Source: Flavipsychrobacter sp. (GTDB taxonomy: Bacteria > Bacteroidota > Bacteroidia > Chitinophagales > Chitinophagaceae). Taken from it: DNA of 64,000 nucleotides. The translations under genes were made by a program, and so were the position numbers. Positions 26,174-34,766 of the stretch are shown piece by piece (within the stretch, counting starts at the first letter, position 1; each line of letters opens with the position of its first letter). The DNA lies in contig JANINW010000006.1 in the NCBI GenBank assembly GCA_024508935.1, forward strand, positions 330,616-394,615. Direction: 5' to 3'. Under the pieces are notes generated by a model that was given only the letters and a program-made list of their open reading frames with translations, was not told the origin of the DNA and made no database searches.

Positions 26174-27241
26174 TTATTTTTTATATACACTTACTGAGCA
26201 AGTGTATTGTTCCAGCCTTTCTATTTGCTGCTCCAGGGTAAGTTTACCCAGTTTATTAGCCTTGGCCAGTTTTACATTATTGCCTTTAGGCAGGGTATGA
26301 ATCAATTGCAGTACCGCTTTTGAGCTTACTGCATAGGTAGTACCCTCACTTTCGCTCTCTTTACCGGTGATGATAGCTATTACATTGCCCGTTGCATCCA
26401 AAACAGGAGCACCGCTTTGACCCGGCCTCGATTCTATCTGCATTTTATACTGCATAGAATCTCCCTGGTAGCCATTTTTAGAACTGATGTAACCTTCATT
26501 ATACACAATAGCATCTTCGGGGAAGCCTAAAGAATATACGCGTGCACCAATTTTCCTTTTATTAGGGGCCAGCAGGTAAGGCACTTCGCCTTTACCAAAC
26601 CTGAAGCGCTTATCCTCTACTTTCAGGATAGCCACGTCATTCTGCTGGTCATAATTAACTACAAATGCCTTGTAATATTTGCCTTCAGCATTCTGTATAT
26701 AAACAGAATCAGCACCTTCTGTTACGTGGTAATTGGTTACCAGGTAGCCGTCGTTGGTAAGGGCAAAGCCTGTACCAGTATAGCTTGCTTCGGCAGCAGG
26801 CGTAGTTGTTTCTTTTTGAATGTTTGTGATCAGCTGGTTTTGTGAACGCTTGTATTTCTCCAGGTCGCGGCGCAAAAGGCTGTATTGTGAGGCTATCCTC
26901 TTATTATTGTGCTGCACTACCCATAAAGTGGTAAGCGATGTAAGCAAAGCTATACCCGCAGCAACAGCACCGGTACGCCAGTAATGTGCCTTAAGCGGTA
27001 TAGTGCGTGCAGGTGTCGCTTTTCCGGCGCGGGTGCTGCTGATATCTTGCAGCATGGCACTAAAGCGTTTTTGCGCACCGTTATTGTCCAGCGCACGTAT
27101 AAGATTTACAGATTCGTGAAATTCTGCAGCGAAAACAGCATCAGCACTCAACCGCTCGCGTAAAGCAGCCAGCTCTGCCTCCGGCATATTACCGGCTACA
27201 TAAGCTTCAGCACTCAACCATATATTATTATCTACTGACAT
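26174..27241 (-). CDS. Membrane-anchored trypsin-like protease with anti-sigma-like N-terminus
   Basis: The 355-aa protein has four parts. Residues 1-70 are a helical domain (AYVAGNMPEAELAALRERLS) like the cytoplasmic domain of anti-sigma factors, without a zinc motif. A membrane segment lies at about 88-109. A short coiled coil spans about 112-142. A Trypsin_2-type serine protease domain spans about 155-315, with His172 (VTNYHV), Asp202 (QNDVAIL) and Ser276 (RPGQSGAPV). The triad is complete, so the protease should be active outside the membrane. It is 9 bp downstream of an ECF sigma gene, which suggests it holds the sigma factor at the membrane. That role is inferred. Confidence 0.85.
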   Translation of the reverse strand: MSVDNNIWLSAEAYVAGNMPEAELAALRERLSADAVFAAEFHESVNLIRALDNNGAQKRFSAMLQDISSTRAGKATPARTIPLKAHYWRTGAVAAGIALLTSLTTLWVVQHNNKRIASQYSLLRRDLEKYKRSQNQLITNIQKETTTPAAEASYTGTGFALTNDGYLVTNYHVTEGADSVYIQNAEGKYYKAFVVNYDQQNDVAILKVEDKRFRFGKGEVPYLLAPNKRKIGARVYSLGFPEDAIVYNEGYISSKNGYQGDSMQYKMQIESRPGQSGAPVLDATGNVIAIITGKESESEGTTYAVSSKAVLQLIHTLPKGNNVKLAKANKLGKLTLEQQIERLEQYTCSVSVYKK

Positions 27242-27250
27242 TTTCTCATT

Positions 27251-27829
27251 TCATTTTGCCTGTACGCCGTAGAATATCTTCTTCAGGCGGGTCAGGCATT
27301 TATACTTCTGGGTCTTGGCATTATCCGGGTTGGTATACCCGAAATCTGCCGCTATTTCCTGCATGCTTTTATCATTGTGATAAAAAGCCTGTAATAAAGA
27401 CCTGCATGGTTCGCCCAGTTGCTCCAAAGCCAGGTTCAGCTGGGTATAGTACGCTTCCCTTTCTTTATGCGCACTTATGTCATCTTCATAAGCCCATTCT
27501 TTCCTGCTCTCATCCCCGCTATGGTCTGCCAGTGTGCCCGGCTGCTTTTGCAACTGCTGCAAGCGTTTGTACCAAAGATGCTTGCTGATAGAAAATAAGT
27601 AGGTGCCTACTTTACAACTCAGCCGGAATTCTTCCTGCTGGGCTTTTTCATATAAAATCAGCATCGACTCCTGGTATATATCTGCCGCATCCGGCTCAGT
27701 ACCTCCATTATTCTGTATCCACTTAGTGATGGTTGGATAATGCCTGGTATATATCTGTTCCGTAGCAAGCCGCTCTCCCCTGGCCAGTCCGTCTAGCAAA
27801 TCCCGTTCTATGTTTAACTCAGTATTCAC
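27251..27829 (-). CDS. ECF RNA polymerase sigma factor
   Basis: The 192-aa protein has sigma region 2 (ATEQIYTRHYPTITKWIQ, then DAADIYQESMLILYEKA near 48-64) and sigma region 4 (EPCRSLLQAFYHNDKSMQEI, then an HTH with NAKTQKYKCLTRLKK near 170-184). The Gln-Lys-linked linker is long and polar (about 98-130). No ATG precedes region 2 in this frame, so the start is a GTG at 27829. It is co-transcribed with the protease/anti-sigma fusion gene. The target promoters are unknown; the divergent small lipoprotein gene is one candidate. Confidence 0.9.
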   Translation of the reverse strand: MNTELNIERDLLDGLARGERLATEQIYTRHYPTITKWIQNNGGTEPDAADIYQESMLILYEKAQQEEFRLSCKVGTYLFSISKHLWYKRLQQLQKQPGTLADHSGDESRKEWAYEDDISAHKEREAYYTQLNLALEQLGEPCRSLLQAFYHNDKSMQEIAADFGYTNPDNAKTQKYKCLTRLKKIFYGVQAK

Positions 27830-28093
27830 TTATTAATCCGCTTATAAGTAAAAAGTAACCCTTGAAATGAAAAATTATCTGTTAAAGTGGATATGGTCTT
27901 ATCTCCTGTAAAGATAATTACACCCAAACGCCCTTTCAAACTTTGTTTATTTTTTGTTCAACCTATTAATAATCAATATATTATATCGAAAAAGACATTC
28001 CGTCTGAAAAAAACTTAAAATTTTTTAGGTTCTGCAGGGTTACCTTTTTCTGTTTAGAGTATAAATAGGAAACAACTTAAAAAAATTAAAGTC

Positions 28094-28300
28094 ATGAAAT
28101 TTGTAAAACTGAGCATCTTCGCTTTGACTATGGGTCTGTTCGTAGCTTCTTGCGGTAACAGCGAAACTACTGAAACAACTGAAACTACTGACACTGCTAT
28201 GGTTGCTCCTGCAACTGAACCAGCTCCTGCTGTTGATTCTGCTGCTATGGCTGCTCCAGCTGCTGACACTACTATGCACGCTGACACTACTAAGCACTAA
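28094..28300 (+). CDS. Small Thr/Ala-rich lipoprotein, 68 aa
   Basis: A lipoprotein signal (MKFVKLSIFALTMGLFVASC, lipobox VASC with Cys20) is followed by a 48-residue low-complexity tail of Thr, Glu, Ala, Pro and Asp (ETTETTETTDTAMVAPATEP). There is no globular domain. Such tiny lipoproteins are common in Bacteroidota and may be abundant envelope spacers. The codons (GCT, ACT, CTG) are uniform, hinting at high expression. It is divergent from the sigma factor gene across 264 bp and ends at a clear terminator. Confidence 0.8.
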   Translation: MKFVKLSIFALTMGLFVASCGNSETTETTETTDTAMVAPATEPAPAVDSAAMAAPAADTTMHADTTKH

Positions 28301-28323
28301 TTTCTTAGTAAAGAACATAAATA

Positions 28324-28354
28324 AAGCCTCCTTTACAGGAGGCTTATTTGTTTT
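28324..28354. terminator. Terminator between the small lipoprotein and rsmI
   Basis: A 9-bp stem (AAGCCTCCT/AGGAGGCTT) with loop TTAC; T-rich flanks on both strands serve both convergent genes. Confidence 0.85.
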
Positions 28355-28370
28355 ATACAGGCCTGTTTTT

Positions 28371-29039
28371 TTATTCTTTTCCGGCTATCACCAGTACTAT
28401 CTCACCTTTCGGGGCGTGTGCCTCATAATGTGCTGCCAGTTCCTGCAGGCTACCTTTCCGGGTCTCTTCAAACATTTTGGTAAGCTCCCTGCATACAGCG
28501 GCATGCCGCTCAGTACCCATATACTCTGCCAGTTCTTTCAGCGTTTTTACCAGCCTGTGCGGCGATTCATACAAAACAATCGTCCGTTCTTCTTCAGCCA
28601 GCTGCTTCATCATAGTATGCCGCCCTTTTTTCAGGGGCAGGAAACCTTCAAAAACAAAGCTATTGGATGGTATACCCGATTGTACCAGGGCCGGCACAAA
28701 GGCTGTAGCCCCCGGCAGGCATTCTACCGGTATATCGTGTTTTACACATTCGCGTACCAACAGGAACCCGGGATCAGAAATCCCCGGTGTACCGGCATCG
28801 GTAAGCAGGGCATAAGTCTTCCCTGCCTGCAATTGCTCTATAAGATAGGTGAGTATTTTGTGCTCGTTGTGCTGGTGATAAGGGGTCAGCGGTTTTTGAA
28901 TATTATAATGTTTCAATAAAACCGAGCTGGTACGTGTATCCTCGCACAAAATGCCATCGGCATTTTTCAATACCTCTACCGCCCGGTATGTGATATCACC
29001 CAGGTTGCCTATAGGCGATGGTACAAGGTACAGGCGCAT
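28371..29039 (-). CDS. rsmI: 16S rRNA 2'-O-ribose C1402 methyltransferase
   Basis: RsmI methylates the ribose of C1402 in the ribosomal decoding centre using SAM. The 222-aa protein has the tetrapyrrole-methylase fold signatures: LYLVPSPIGNLGDITYRAVE at the N-terminus, CEDTRTSSVLLKHY (about 32-45), LLTDAGTPGISDPG (about 78-91), LPGATAFVPALVQSG, and FEGFLPLKKGR. It is shorter than E. coli RsmI, ending right after the core domain, as in many Bacteroidota. It is the last gene of the pssA-purS-rsmI run, 10 bp after purS. Confidence 0.93.
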   Translation of the reverse strand: MRLYLVPSPIGNLGDITYRAVEVLKNADGILCEDTRTSSVLLKHYNIQKPLTPYHQHNEHKILTYLIEQLQAGKTYALLTDAGTPGISDPGFLLVRECVKHDIPVECLPGATAFVPALVQSGIPSNSFVFEGFLPLKKGRHTMMKQLAEEERTIVLYESPHRLVKTLKELAEYMGTERHAAVCRELTKMFEETRKGSLQELAAHYEAHAPKGEIVLVIAGKE

Positions 29040-29049
29040 AAAAAATTGT

Positions 29050-29301
29050 TTAGGCTTCGGTAAGCGTATAGTCGAAAGCTTCCATTACCTGGTTTACCAG
29101 CAGTTTTTTGCAGGCTTCTTCAGTTGCGGCTTGCGCTTCTTCTTTGGTGGCTGCTTCAATGTTCAGCGTTATATGCCTGCCTATGCGCACGTCTTGCACC
29201 GCTACCAGGCCCAGGTTATGCAGGCTGCTGTTTACGGCCTTACCTTGCGGGTCCAGCAATTCTTTCAGGGGCATTACATTGATATGTGCAGTATATTTCA
29301 T
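29050..29301 (-). CDS. purS: Phosphoribosylformylglycinamidine synthase subunit PurS
   Basis: PurS is the small subunit that bridges PurL and PurQ in the FGAM synthetase complex of purine synthesis. The 83-aa protein matches: KYTAHINVMPLKELLDPQGK at the start, then the NLGLVAVQDVRIGRHITLNI strand and an EEACKKLLVNQVMEAFDYTL helix-strand end. Neither purL nor purQ is in the window, and the gene is placed between two unrelated genes with 9- and 10-bp gaps. Confidence 0.92.
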   Translation of the reverse strand: MKYTAHINVMPLKELLDPQGKAVNSSLHNLGLVAVQDVRIGRHITLNIEAATKEEAQAATEEACKKLLVNQVMEAFDYTLTEA

Positions 29302-29310
29302 CGGTATATT

Positions 29311-30075
29311 TTATGCTTCTTTCGGTTGATAAATAATAGACAAAGTTATGTAGAGAACAAATGCCAGCAGTACAGCGGCAATTTTCAGAAACGGCAGTGC
29401 GGCCAGCGTAACCAGTACCAGCACCAGCTGCGGCCAGCTATACGCCAGGCGCCATTTGGCCGGTATCAACTTGAAAAAGCTGATCTTCGATACCATCAGC
29501 CAGCACAGCGCAGCTATTACTGCATACAGTATCCAGGTATTTTGCAGGTAAAAGCCAATATTAAAAGGATTGTACCAGTTGATAAGCGGGAAAGAAGCTA
29601 CAAACATGCCAACTGCCGGTATTGGCATACCCCTGAAAACGGTTTTCTGTTCGTTGGATGTCTGGTTAAAGCGTGCCAGGCGCAGCGCACCGAAGCATGC
29701 CAATAAAAATGCAGGCGCCGTTGCCAGCATGCTCACATCCATAGCATCTGGGTTGGCCATATAAGCCGCCCACAGCATTTTGAATAATATCATAGATGGT
29801 GCTACGCCAAAAGAAACCAGGTCGGCCAGGGAATCAAGGTCCTTACCAATAGGAGAAAATACATTGAGTGCGCGGGCCGTGAAGCCATCTAACAGGTCGC
29901 ACACGGCAGCTGCCAGTATAAATACGCTGCCCCAGTAAGCCTGTTCCGTACCGGTCACCCAGTACTCAACCCCGTTAAAACCCGACAGGAAGGGCTGCGA
30001 ACTGAGAATAAATGCTATGGCTATGCAGCCACAGAACAAATTAGCGAGCGTGAGCAGATTGGGCAAATGCTTCAT
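29311..30075 (-). CDS. pssA: CDP-diacylglycerol-serine O-phosphatidyltransferase
   Basis: PssA makes phosphatidylserine from CDP-diacylglycerol and serine. The 254-aa membrane protein has the CDP-alcohol phosphatidyltransferase signature D-x2-DG-x2-AR-x8-G-x3-D-x3-D in CDLLDGFTARAL...GKDLDSLAD (about 61-86), with all Asp present. The N-terminus (HLPNLLTLANLFCGCIAI) is typical. It supplies Psd (10.0-10.7 kb) and draws on CdsA (10.7-11.6 kb). A perfect -7 box ends only 7 bp before the ATG, pointing to an almost leaderless mRNA. Confidence 0.95.
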   Translation of the reverse strand: MKHLPNLLTLANLFCGCIAIAFILSSQPFLSGFNGVEYWVTGTEQAYWGSVFILAAAVCDLLDGFTARALNVFSPIGKDLDSLADLVSFGVAPSMILFKMLWAAYMANPDAMDVSMLATAPAFLLACFGALRLARFNQTSNEQKTVFRGMPIPAVGMFVASFPLINWYNPFNIGFYLQNTWILYAVIAALCWLMVSKISFFKLIPAKWRLAYSWPQLVLVLVTLAALPFLKIAAVLLAFVLYITLSIIYQPKEA

Positions 30076-30082
30076 GAGGGCT

Positions 30083-30090
30083 CAAAAGTA
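30083..30090 (-). promoter_or_regulatory. -7 element for pssA-purS-rsmI
   Basis: Reverse-strand TACTTTTG, a perfect TAnnTTTG match 7 bp before the ATG. The -33 box is poor. Confidence 0.45.
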
Positions 30091-30396
30091 GCAATTTTTT
30101 GTGCGTGAGGGAACATAAGTATTGTATGCCATTTCTAACATTATCATTTTTCTCTATACCGTTTAAAAACGGTGTTTTAAGAATTTTCTGCACCGTAGGT
30201 TTATGCCGTCTTACCATTCTGAACTAAAAGCTTTTTTCTACAGCAAGGACCAAACCCACTCGCTTTTTTCTTTTGTTAGCTGTTACATTTTCTAACCTCT
30301 AAAAATGTATCTATGAGAATCCTCCCTATTTCGCCAGGATAATGTTATCCACACTTATTCCATTCTTTTTATTCATCACTATTAAACTTCAAAAAC
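30091..30396. other. Intergenic region upstream of the T9SS beta-helix gene
   Basis: About 300 bp without a convincing gene. It holds a small hairpin (ACCGTTT/AAACGGT, 30158-30173) followed by GTTTT, and a 9-codon ATG frame at 30313 that is not supported. TACATTTT-like sequence resembles a -7 box, but no full promoter is identified. Confidence 0.4.
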
Positions 30397-33107
30397 ATGA
30401 AACATCAAAAAGGATTTTTGATACAGATGACATTGAGCTTTCTTATAGGTTGTCTATGTTTTGAGCAGCAATTGTTAGCCCAAACATCCTGCAACATAAG
30501 TTCAACTACCACTTGGAATACCAGTAATCACCCATCGGTGCAACATACAGTGACCTAACTATATCAGGTTCAGGAACGGTTTTCACAATTGACAACATAA
30601 ATTTTGTACTGGACGGGGTAAACACTGGTCATATTATCAATGTTGGCCCCGGGACAACCTTAAAGTTGGTCAACAATGGTAAAATTATCAGTGCGGCAAG
30701 TGCACTTACACATGTAACAGTAGCCCCTGGGGCAAAACTCATCCTCGAAAGCGGTTCTCAACTGACTATGCCGGCAAATCAATATTCTACAATTTTATTA
30801 GAAAGTGACTGCTTTGCATCTTCATCGCCCCAAAAGGGCGCAATTCTCAGCGTGAAGAATTCTAAAATAACAGGCAATGGCTGGGCTGGCATTTACGTGT
30901 CTGGCGGCAACGGCGTAACTTATGGGGGATTGACGAGCTTATATTTCAGCCAAAGTTCTGCATATCCCGCCCGGGCTTATTTTGAAAATTCAGAAGTATC
31001 AGGATCTATAGAAGGTATTGCTAATTATGCTAAAGACCTTGATTTCCAGACTTTATATTTCCAAAATACTTCCGGAGGAATAATTCAAGCCCGAAATACA
31101 ATATTTAAAAACAACACCGTCGCTCTCACCTTTGCCAATTACCGGAACTATTATTATGGTTTCCCGCCCATCATATCAAGCAATACGAATAAGAAACATA
31201 ATGATGCCAGCTTCTTCCAGTTTTGTACTTTCAAGTATGATAATACGTCACCTTCTACACCTGGCACACCAACAAATCTGGTGCAGTTGAAAGACGTTGA
31301 AGGCGTAAGCTTCTACGGTTGCACCTTCTCTGATGTCAACCATGTTAGTAATATGGCCATAGCCTCACTAAACGCCGGCGTAAAAGTAGATGCAGGTTGC
31401 AACTGTCCGACTTGCCCGGCATCGCCTAGCAACCCTTGTATTGGCGGCACTATGGTCGCCACTACATTTACAGGTTTCAAAAACAGCATCAATGCTCAAA
31501 ATCTTGCTTCTGCACACAACTTCACCATCCAAAACAGCACGCTTACCGACGCCTGGCAATCGGGTATTTCCCTCACCGGCTGTTTTAGCGGCAACATTCT
31601 GAAAAACCAAGTGTCATTAAAAGAAATATCCGGAGGATTGCAGCCCCGTGGTATAGCTCTTGGTGGCAGCACAGGTTTCCGGGTAGAGCAAAATGAAATA
31701 AATGGCGACAATACTACTCATACTTTTGGTATAGTGGTAGATAATAGCATGGGCAATAATAATGAAATATATAAAAACCGCGTGGGGCTTTCCGGCGGAG
31801 GTACCGGCAAGCTGCAATACAGCATGCAGGCAAATGGAAAAAATTTTAAAGGAACAAGTGGCATACAAGTCGAAAATGGACTACGTTATTTCTGCAACGA
31901 TCTTAGCAGCAATAGCTATGTTACGGCGCAAGATATTTCCATTTTCCCATTAGGGGGTGTAACACTTACTGGTGTAGCACAAACACAAGCCGAAATAGGT
32001 TCAGGAACTAATAAAAATCCAAGTAACGACTTTGCCCAAAACAAAAATCAAGGTTACCATTTCAATAATGACTTATCAAATATTGCTGTCCAGTATTGGG
32101 TTGATAATTTTGGGCATCCAGGACAAGTACCTGTATATAATAAAGGTTATGTTTATTTAAACCCAACAAGTTCTAGCAAATCTTGTCCCAATGGTAATTA
32201 TTACAATTCCCCATCAACATCCGATTATGCTAGTTTTGCTACTGTACGCGATAACCTTGCCGGACAGATTGCAAGTGACGATGCCGGTGATTGTGCTACT
32301 TATGGTTATTGCGCCTATGCCGAGCACCTGAATGCCTATTTCAGGCTTACAGACGATATGCTACAGCATTATCTATATCCCGACGCTGTTTATAATACGC
32401 ATATAGATAGTATTGCTGCTGATACAGTCTATACATTTGGTGACAGCTCTGTAATCCATATAGACAGCGTTATAATGGTACTTGCCAATAGTACCTACGG
32501 CTACGGCTATAAGGTATGGCTGGCTGGCATTTATGCACAGCTAGGCCAGTTTGACGATGCTTACGATGTGCTGGATGCCATACCTGTTGACTACAGCCTG
32601 AGTACCGATGAAAACGACGATTTAGATAATATAAAGACCATATTGGAATTGGCTGAGACCCTGGCCGGAAATGACGATGACTGGAGCGATATAGATGGCG
32701 GCACCAAAAGCTGGCTGGAAAGCCAGACAAGCGGCGGTGATGGATACAGCCGTTATCTGGCACGCTATTTTATGGCACGCTATGAAAATTCATGGCAGAT
32801 ACCTGAAGTGATAGAAGAAACCAGTGAAGAAAAACCTTCGGGCCTGAAACCGGCCTATGCCAATACCCGCGATGTACAGTTGGCGCCCAACCCTGTAACT
32901 GACAACCTGAATATAACTATACAAGGTATGCAGGGTATGGCTACAGCAACAGTTTTTGATATAACCGGCCGCAAGCTGCTGGAACAACAGGTGAATGCGA
33001 ACGGTACTACCCTGCTGAACATGACTGCTTTAAAACCAGGGGCTTATAATATAAGGCTGGTGTATAACAAAAAGCTATTAATGACACAGGTTATTATTAA
33101 ACAATAA
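30397..33107 (+). CDS. T9SS cargo with parallel beta-helix, frameshifted near 30531
   Basis: An ATG at 30397 opens a frame with a signal peptide (ending LLAQ) that stops at 30553-30555. A second frame, open from just after a stop at 30525-30527, runs on to 33107. Adding one base near the CCC run at 30531-30533 would join them into one product of about 903 aa. Most of it (about 60-560) looks like a right-handed parallel beta-helix of short repeats. It includes a Cys-rich insert (GCNCPTCPASPSNPCIGG). An Asp-rich helical region follows, and a C-terminal T9SS type A sorting domain (QLAPNPVTDNLNITIQG to the end). As sequenced, the main frame has no signal peptide. Confidence 0.75.
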
Positions 33108-33123
33108 AATATTATCTACTTTT

Positions 33124-33149
33124 ATTGGAGCGGCATATGCCGCTCCAAT
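33124..33149 (+). terminator. Palindromic hairpin after the beta-helix gene
   Basis: A perfect 26-base palindrome (13-base half ATTGGAGCGGCAT) lies 16 bp after the stop. It can fold as a tight stem-loop; a T tract starts only about 10 bases later, so terminator function is probable rather than certain. Confidence 0.6.
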
Positions 33150-33164
33150 ACCTTACACTTTTTT

Positions 33165-34766
33165 ATGAAAAAAATAATCGCTATATCGGTAGTTTTTTAT
33201 CTGTATGTAGCCAGTGCTTATGCCCAGCAGGCTTGGAGCAAACTTTATGATTTTTGTCCAGATAGTGCAGACTGGTATAGCTATAATATAACACAATATG
33301 CGGATGACAGTTTTTTCATAGCTGCGGGCATATCTTCTACGCAAGGCGTGTCCTTTTACAATTCATACATAGCGAATTATGATTATACAGGTAAGCAAAT
33401 TCACAAACAGTTATTATACGCTCCTGGTCATTATAATAAACTTGCCGGTAATTTCTCAATTTATACACATGCATTGGACAAGGTATCAGCTAACAAGTAT
33501 GTGGTTGCAGGCGTTGAGTTGGATACAACAACAAAATACCTTGTTGTCAACCAGCCTTTTTTTTATTTTTTCAATAGCCAATGCGATAGTATTTACCTTG
33601 TAAAACATCAGGATAGTATTGTTTCAAGAATACCATATTCAATAGCAATTGATAAATTTAAAAATCTGATAGTTAGTGGCAGTATTTCATCCAACGGGGT
33701 CTATAAAGATCCGTTCGATAATAAATATCACTATAATGCAATTTTTGTTTGGTTGTGTAAGTTAGATAGTAACGCTAATTTAATATGGAGTAAAAAATTA
33801 TTAGAAAGCACTAATGTTGGTACTACAGGACCAGAAAATGCATACAAAGCTATACCTTCTAACAACGCTACGTCTTACATTGTAACCGGTATCGCATATA
33901 ATCCTGGTGCGCATATTGAAGATTTCTTTGTATTAAAAACAGATACAGCCGGTAATGTCTTATGGAAAATATTTTTGCCCTGGTACAAGGCGCCCAATAA
34001 CATTGATATCATTAGTTTAAAAAGTTCAGGGTATGCCGTTGCCTACACATGCAGGGATACAGGTCTTATCACTTCGCCTCGTATGTTATGCTATGTAAAA
34101 CTGAACGAGGACGGAGATACTGTTTGGACAAAAAAATTCAGGTACAGCCAGCCGCATGACTTTGAAGCGCAAAGTGTAACTGAAGGCGATAATGGCGAAC
34201 TATATATATTGGGTACCCACCAGTATGGCAGCCATATGGTGCATACAGATAGCAATGGCAAGGTGATGAGCTACCGCGAGTACCGACATATCAATAACCC
34301 CGATTCTACTTTCCCTGCCATAAAACAAGTCCTTGGCTCTATATCCTTCACTCCTTCAAAACAACTACTGATGAGCGGATATTTTGGCAGCGCCGGTGGT
34401 GTACCCGGCATGTTCGACACTTCGGGTGTATGGTCATGGTATGTGCTTACAGATACATTTGGATGTATTGACCCTGGCTGCGAAGCAGGTGATACTATAT
34501 GGCATGTGAATGTTCATTCTATAAAAAACAAAACAAGCCTTCGCCTTTACCCCAACCCTAGCCCGGGCACTTTCTCAATAGAAACTCCCGAGAGTGGTAC
34601 ACTATATTTATACAATATGCAGGGGGTGTTGGTGATAAAATACAATATCAGCAGAAACAAAACCACTTTGCAACTGCCATCACAATTGCAAAGCGGTATG
34701 TATGTTGGGAAATTTATAAATACTGATAACGAAAGCACCATACTGCGGCTTAGCTACCAGCCATAA
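33165..34766 (+). CDS. T9SS type A sorting domain protein, 533 aa
   Basis: A signal peptide (ending ASAYAQ) is followed by a beta-propeller-like or repeat-rich region without a recognisable enzyme motif (about 22-440). The C-terminal sorting domain begins LRLYPNPSPGTFSIETPESG (about 457-476) and ends near SYQP. It should be exported by the type IX system and anchored or released at the surface. Recurrent phrases such as KLNEDGDTVWTKKF and TDTAGNVLWKIFL resemble the repeats of uncharacterised T9SS cargo. The first kilobase is visibly more A+T-rich than its neighbours. The stop abuts that of the convergent protease gene. Confidence 0.88.
   Translation: MKKIIAISVVFYLYVASAYAQQAWSKLYDFCPDSADWYSYNITQYADDSFFIAAGISSTQGVSFYNSYIANYDYTGKQIHKQLLYAPGHYNKLAGNFSIYTHALDKVSANKYVVAGVELDTTTKYLVVNQPFFYFFNSQCDSIYLVKHQDSIVSRIPYSIAIDKFKNLIVSGSISSNGVYKDPFDNKYHYNAIFVWLCKLDSNANLIWSKKLLESTNVGTTGPENAYKAIPSNNATSYIVTGIAYNPGAHIEDFFVLKTDTAGNVLWKIFLPWYKAPNNIDIISLKSSGYAVAYTCRDTGLITSPRMLCYVKLNEDGDTVWTKKFRYSQPHDFEAQSVTEGDNGELYILGTHQYGSHMVHTDSNGKVMSYREYRHINNPDSTFPAIKQVLGSISFTPSKQLLMSGYFGSAGGVPGMFDTSGVWSWYVLTDTFGCIDPGCEAGDTIWHVNVHSIKNKTSLRLYPNPSPGTFSIETPESGTLYLYNMQGVLVIKYNISRNKTTLQLPSQLQSGMYVGKFINTDNESTILRLSYQP

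Noticed and set aside
28150..28290. Tandem DNA repeat or phase-variable tract in the mini-lipoprotein
   Set aside because: GAAACTACT-like similarity follows from Thr/Glu codons; units are imperfect and do not form a clean repeat.
30313..30342. Short ATG frame (9 codons) upstream of the beta-helix gene
   Set aside because: Too short, with no supporting signal, and not linked to an attenuator structure.
30525..30560. Programmed -1 ribosomal frameshift joining the two T9SS frames
   Set aside because: No X-XXY-YYZ slippery heptamer or following pseudoknot is visible; a missing base in the CCC run is simpler.
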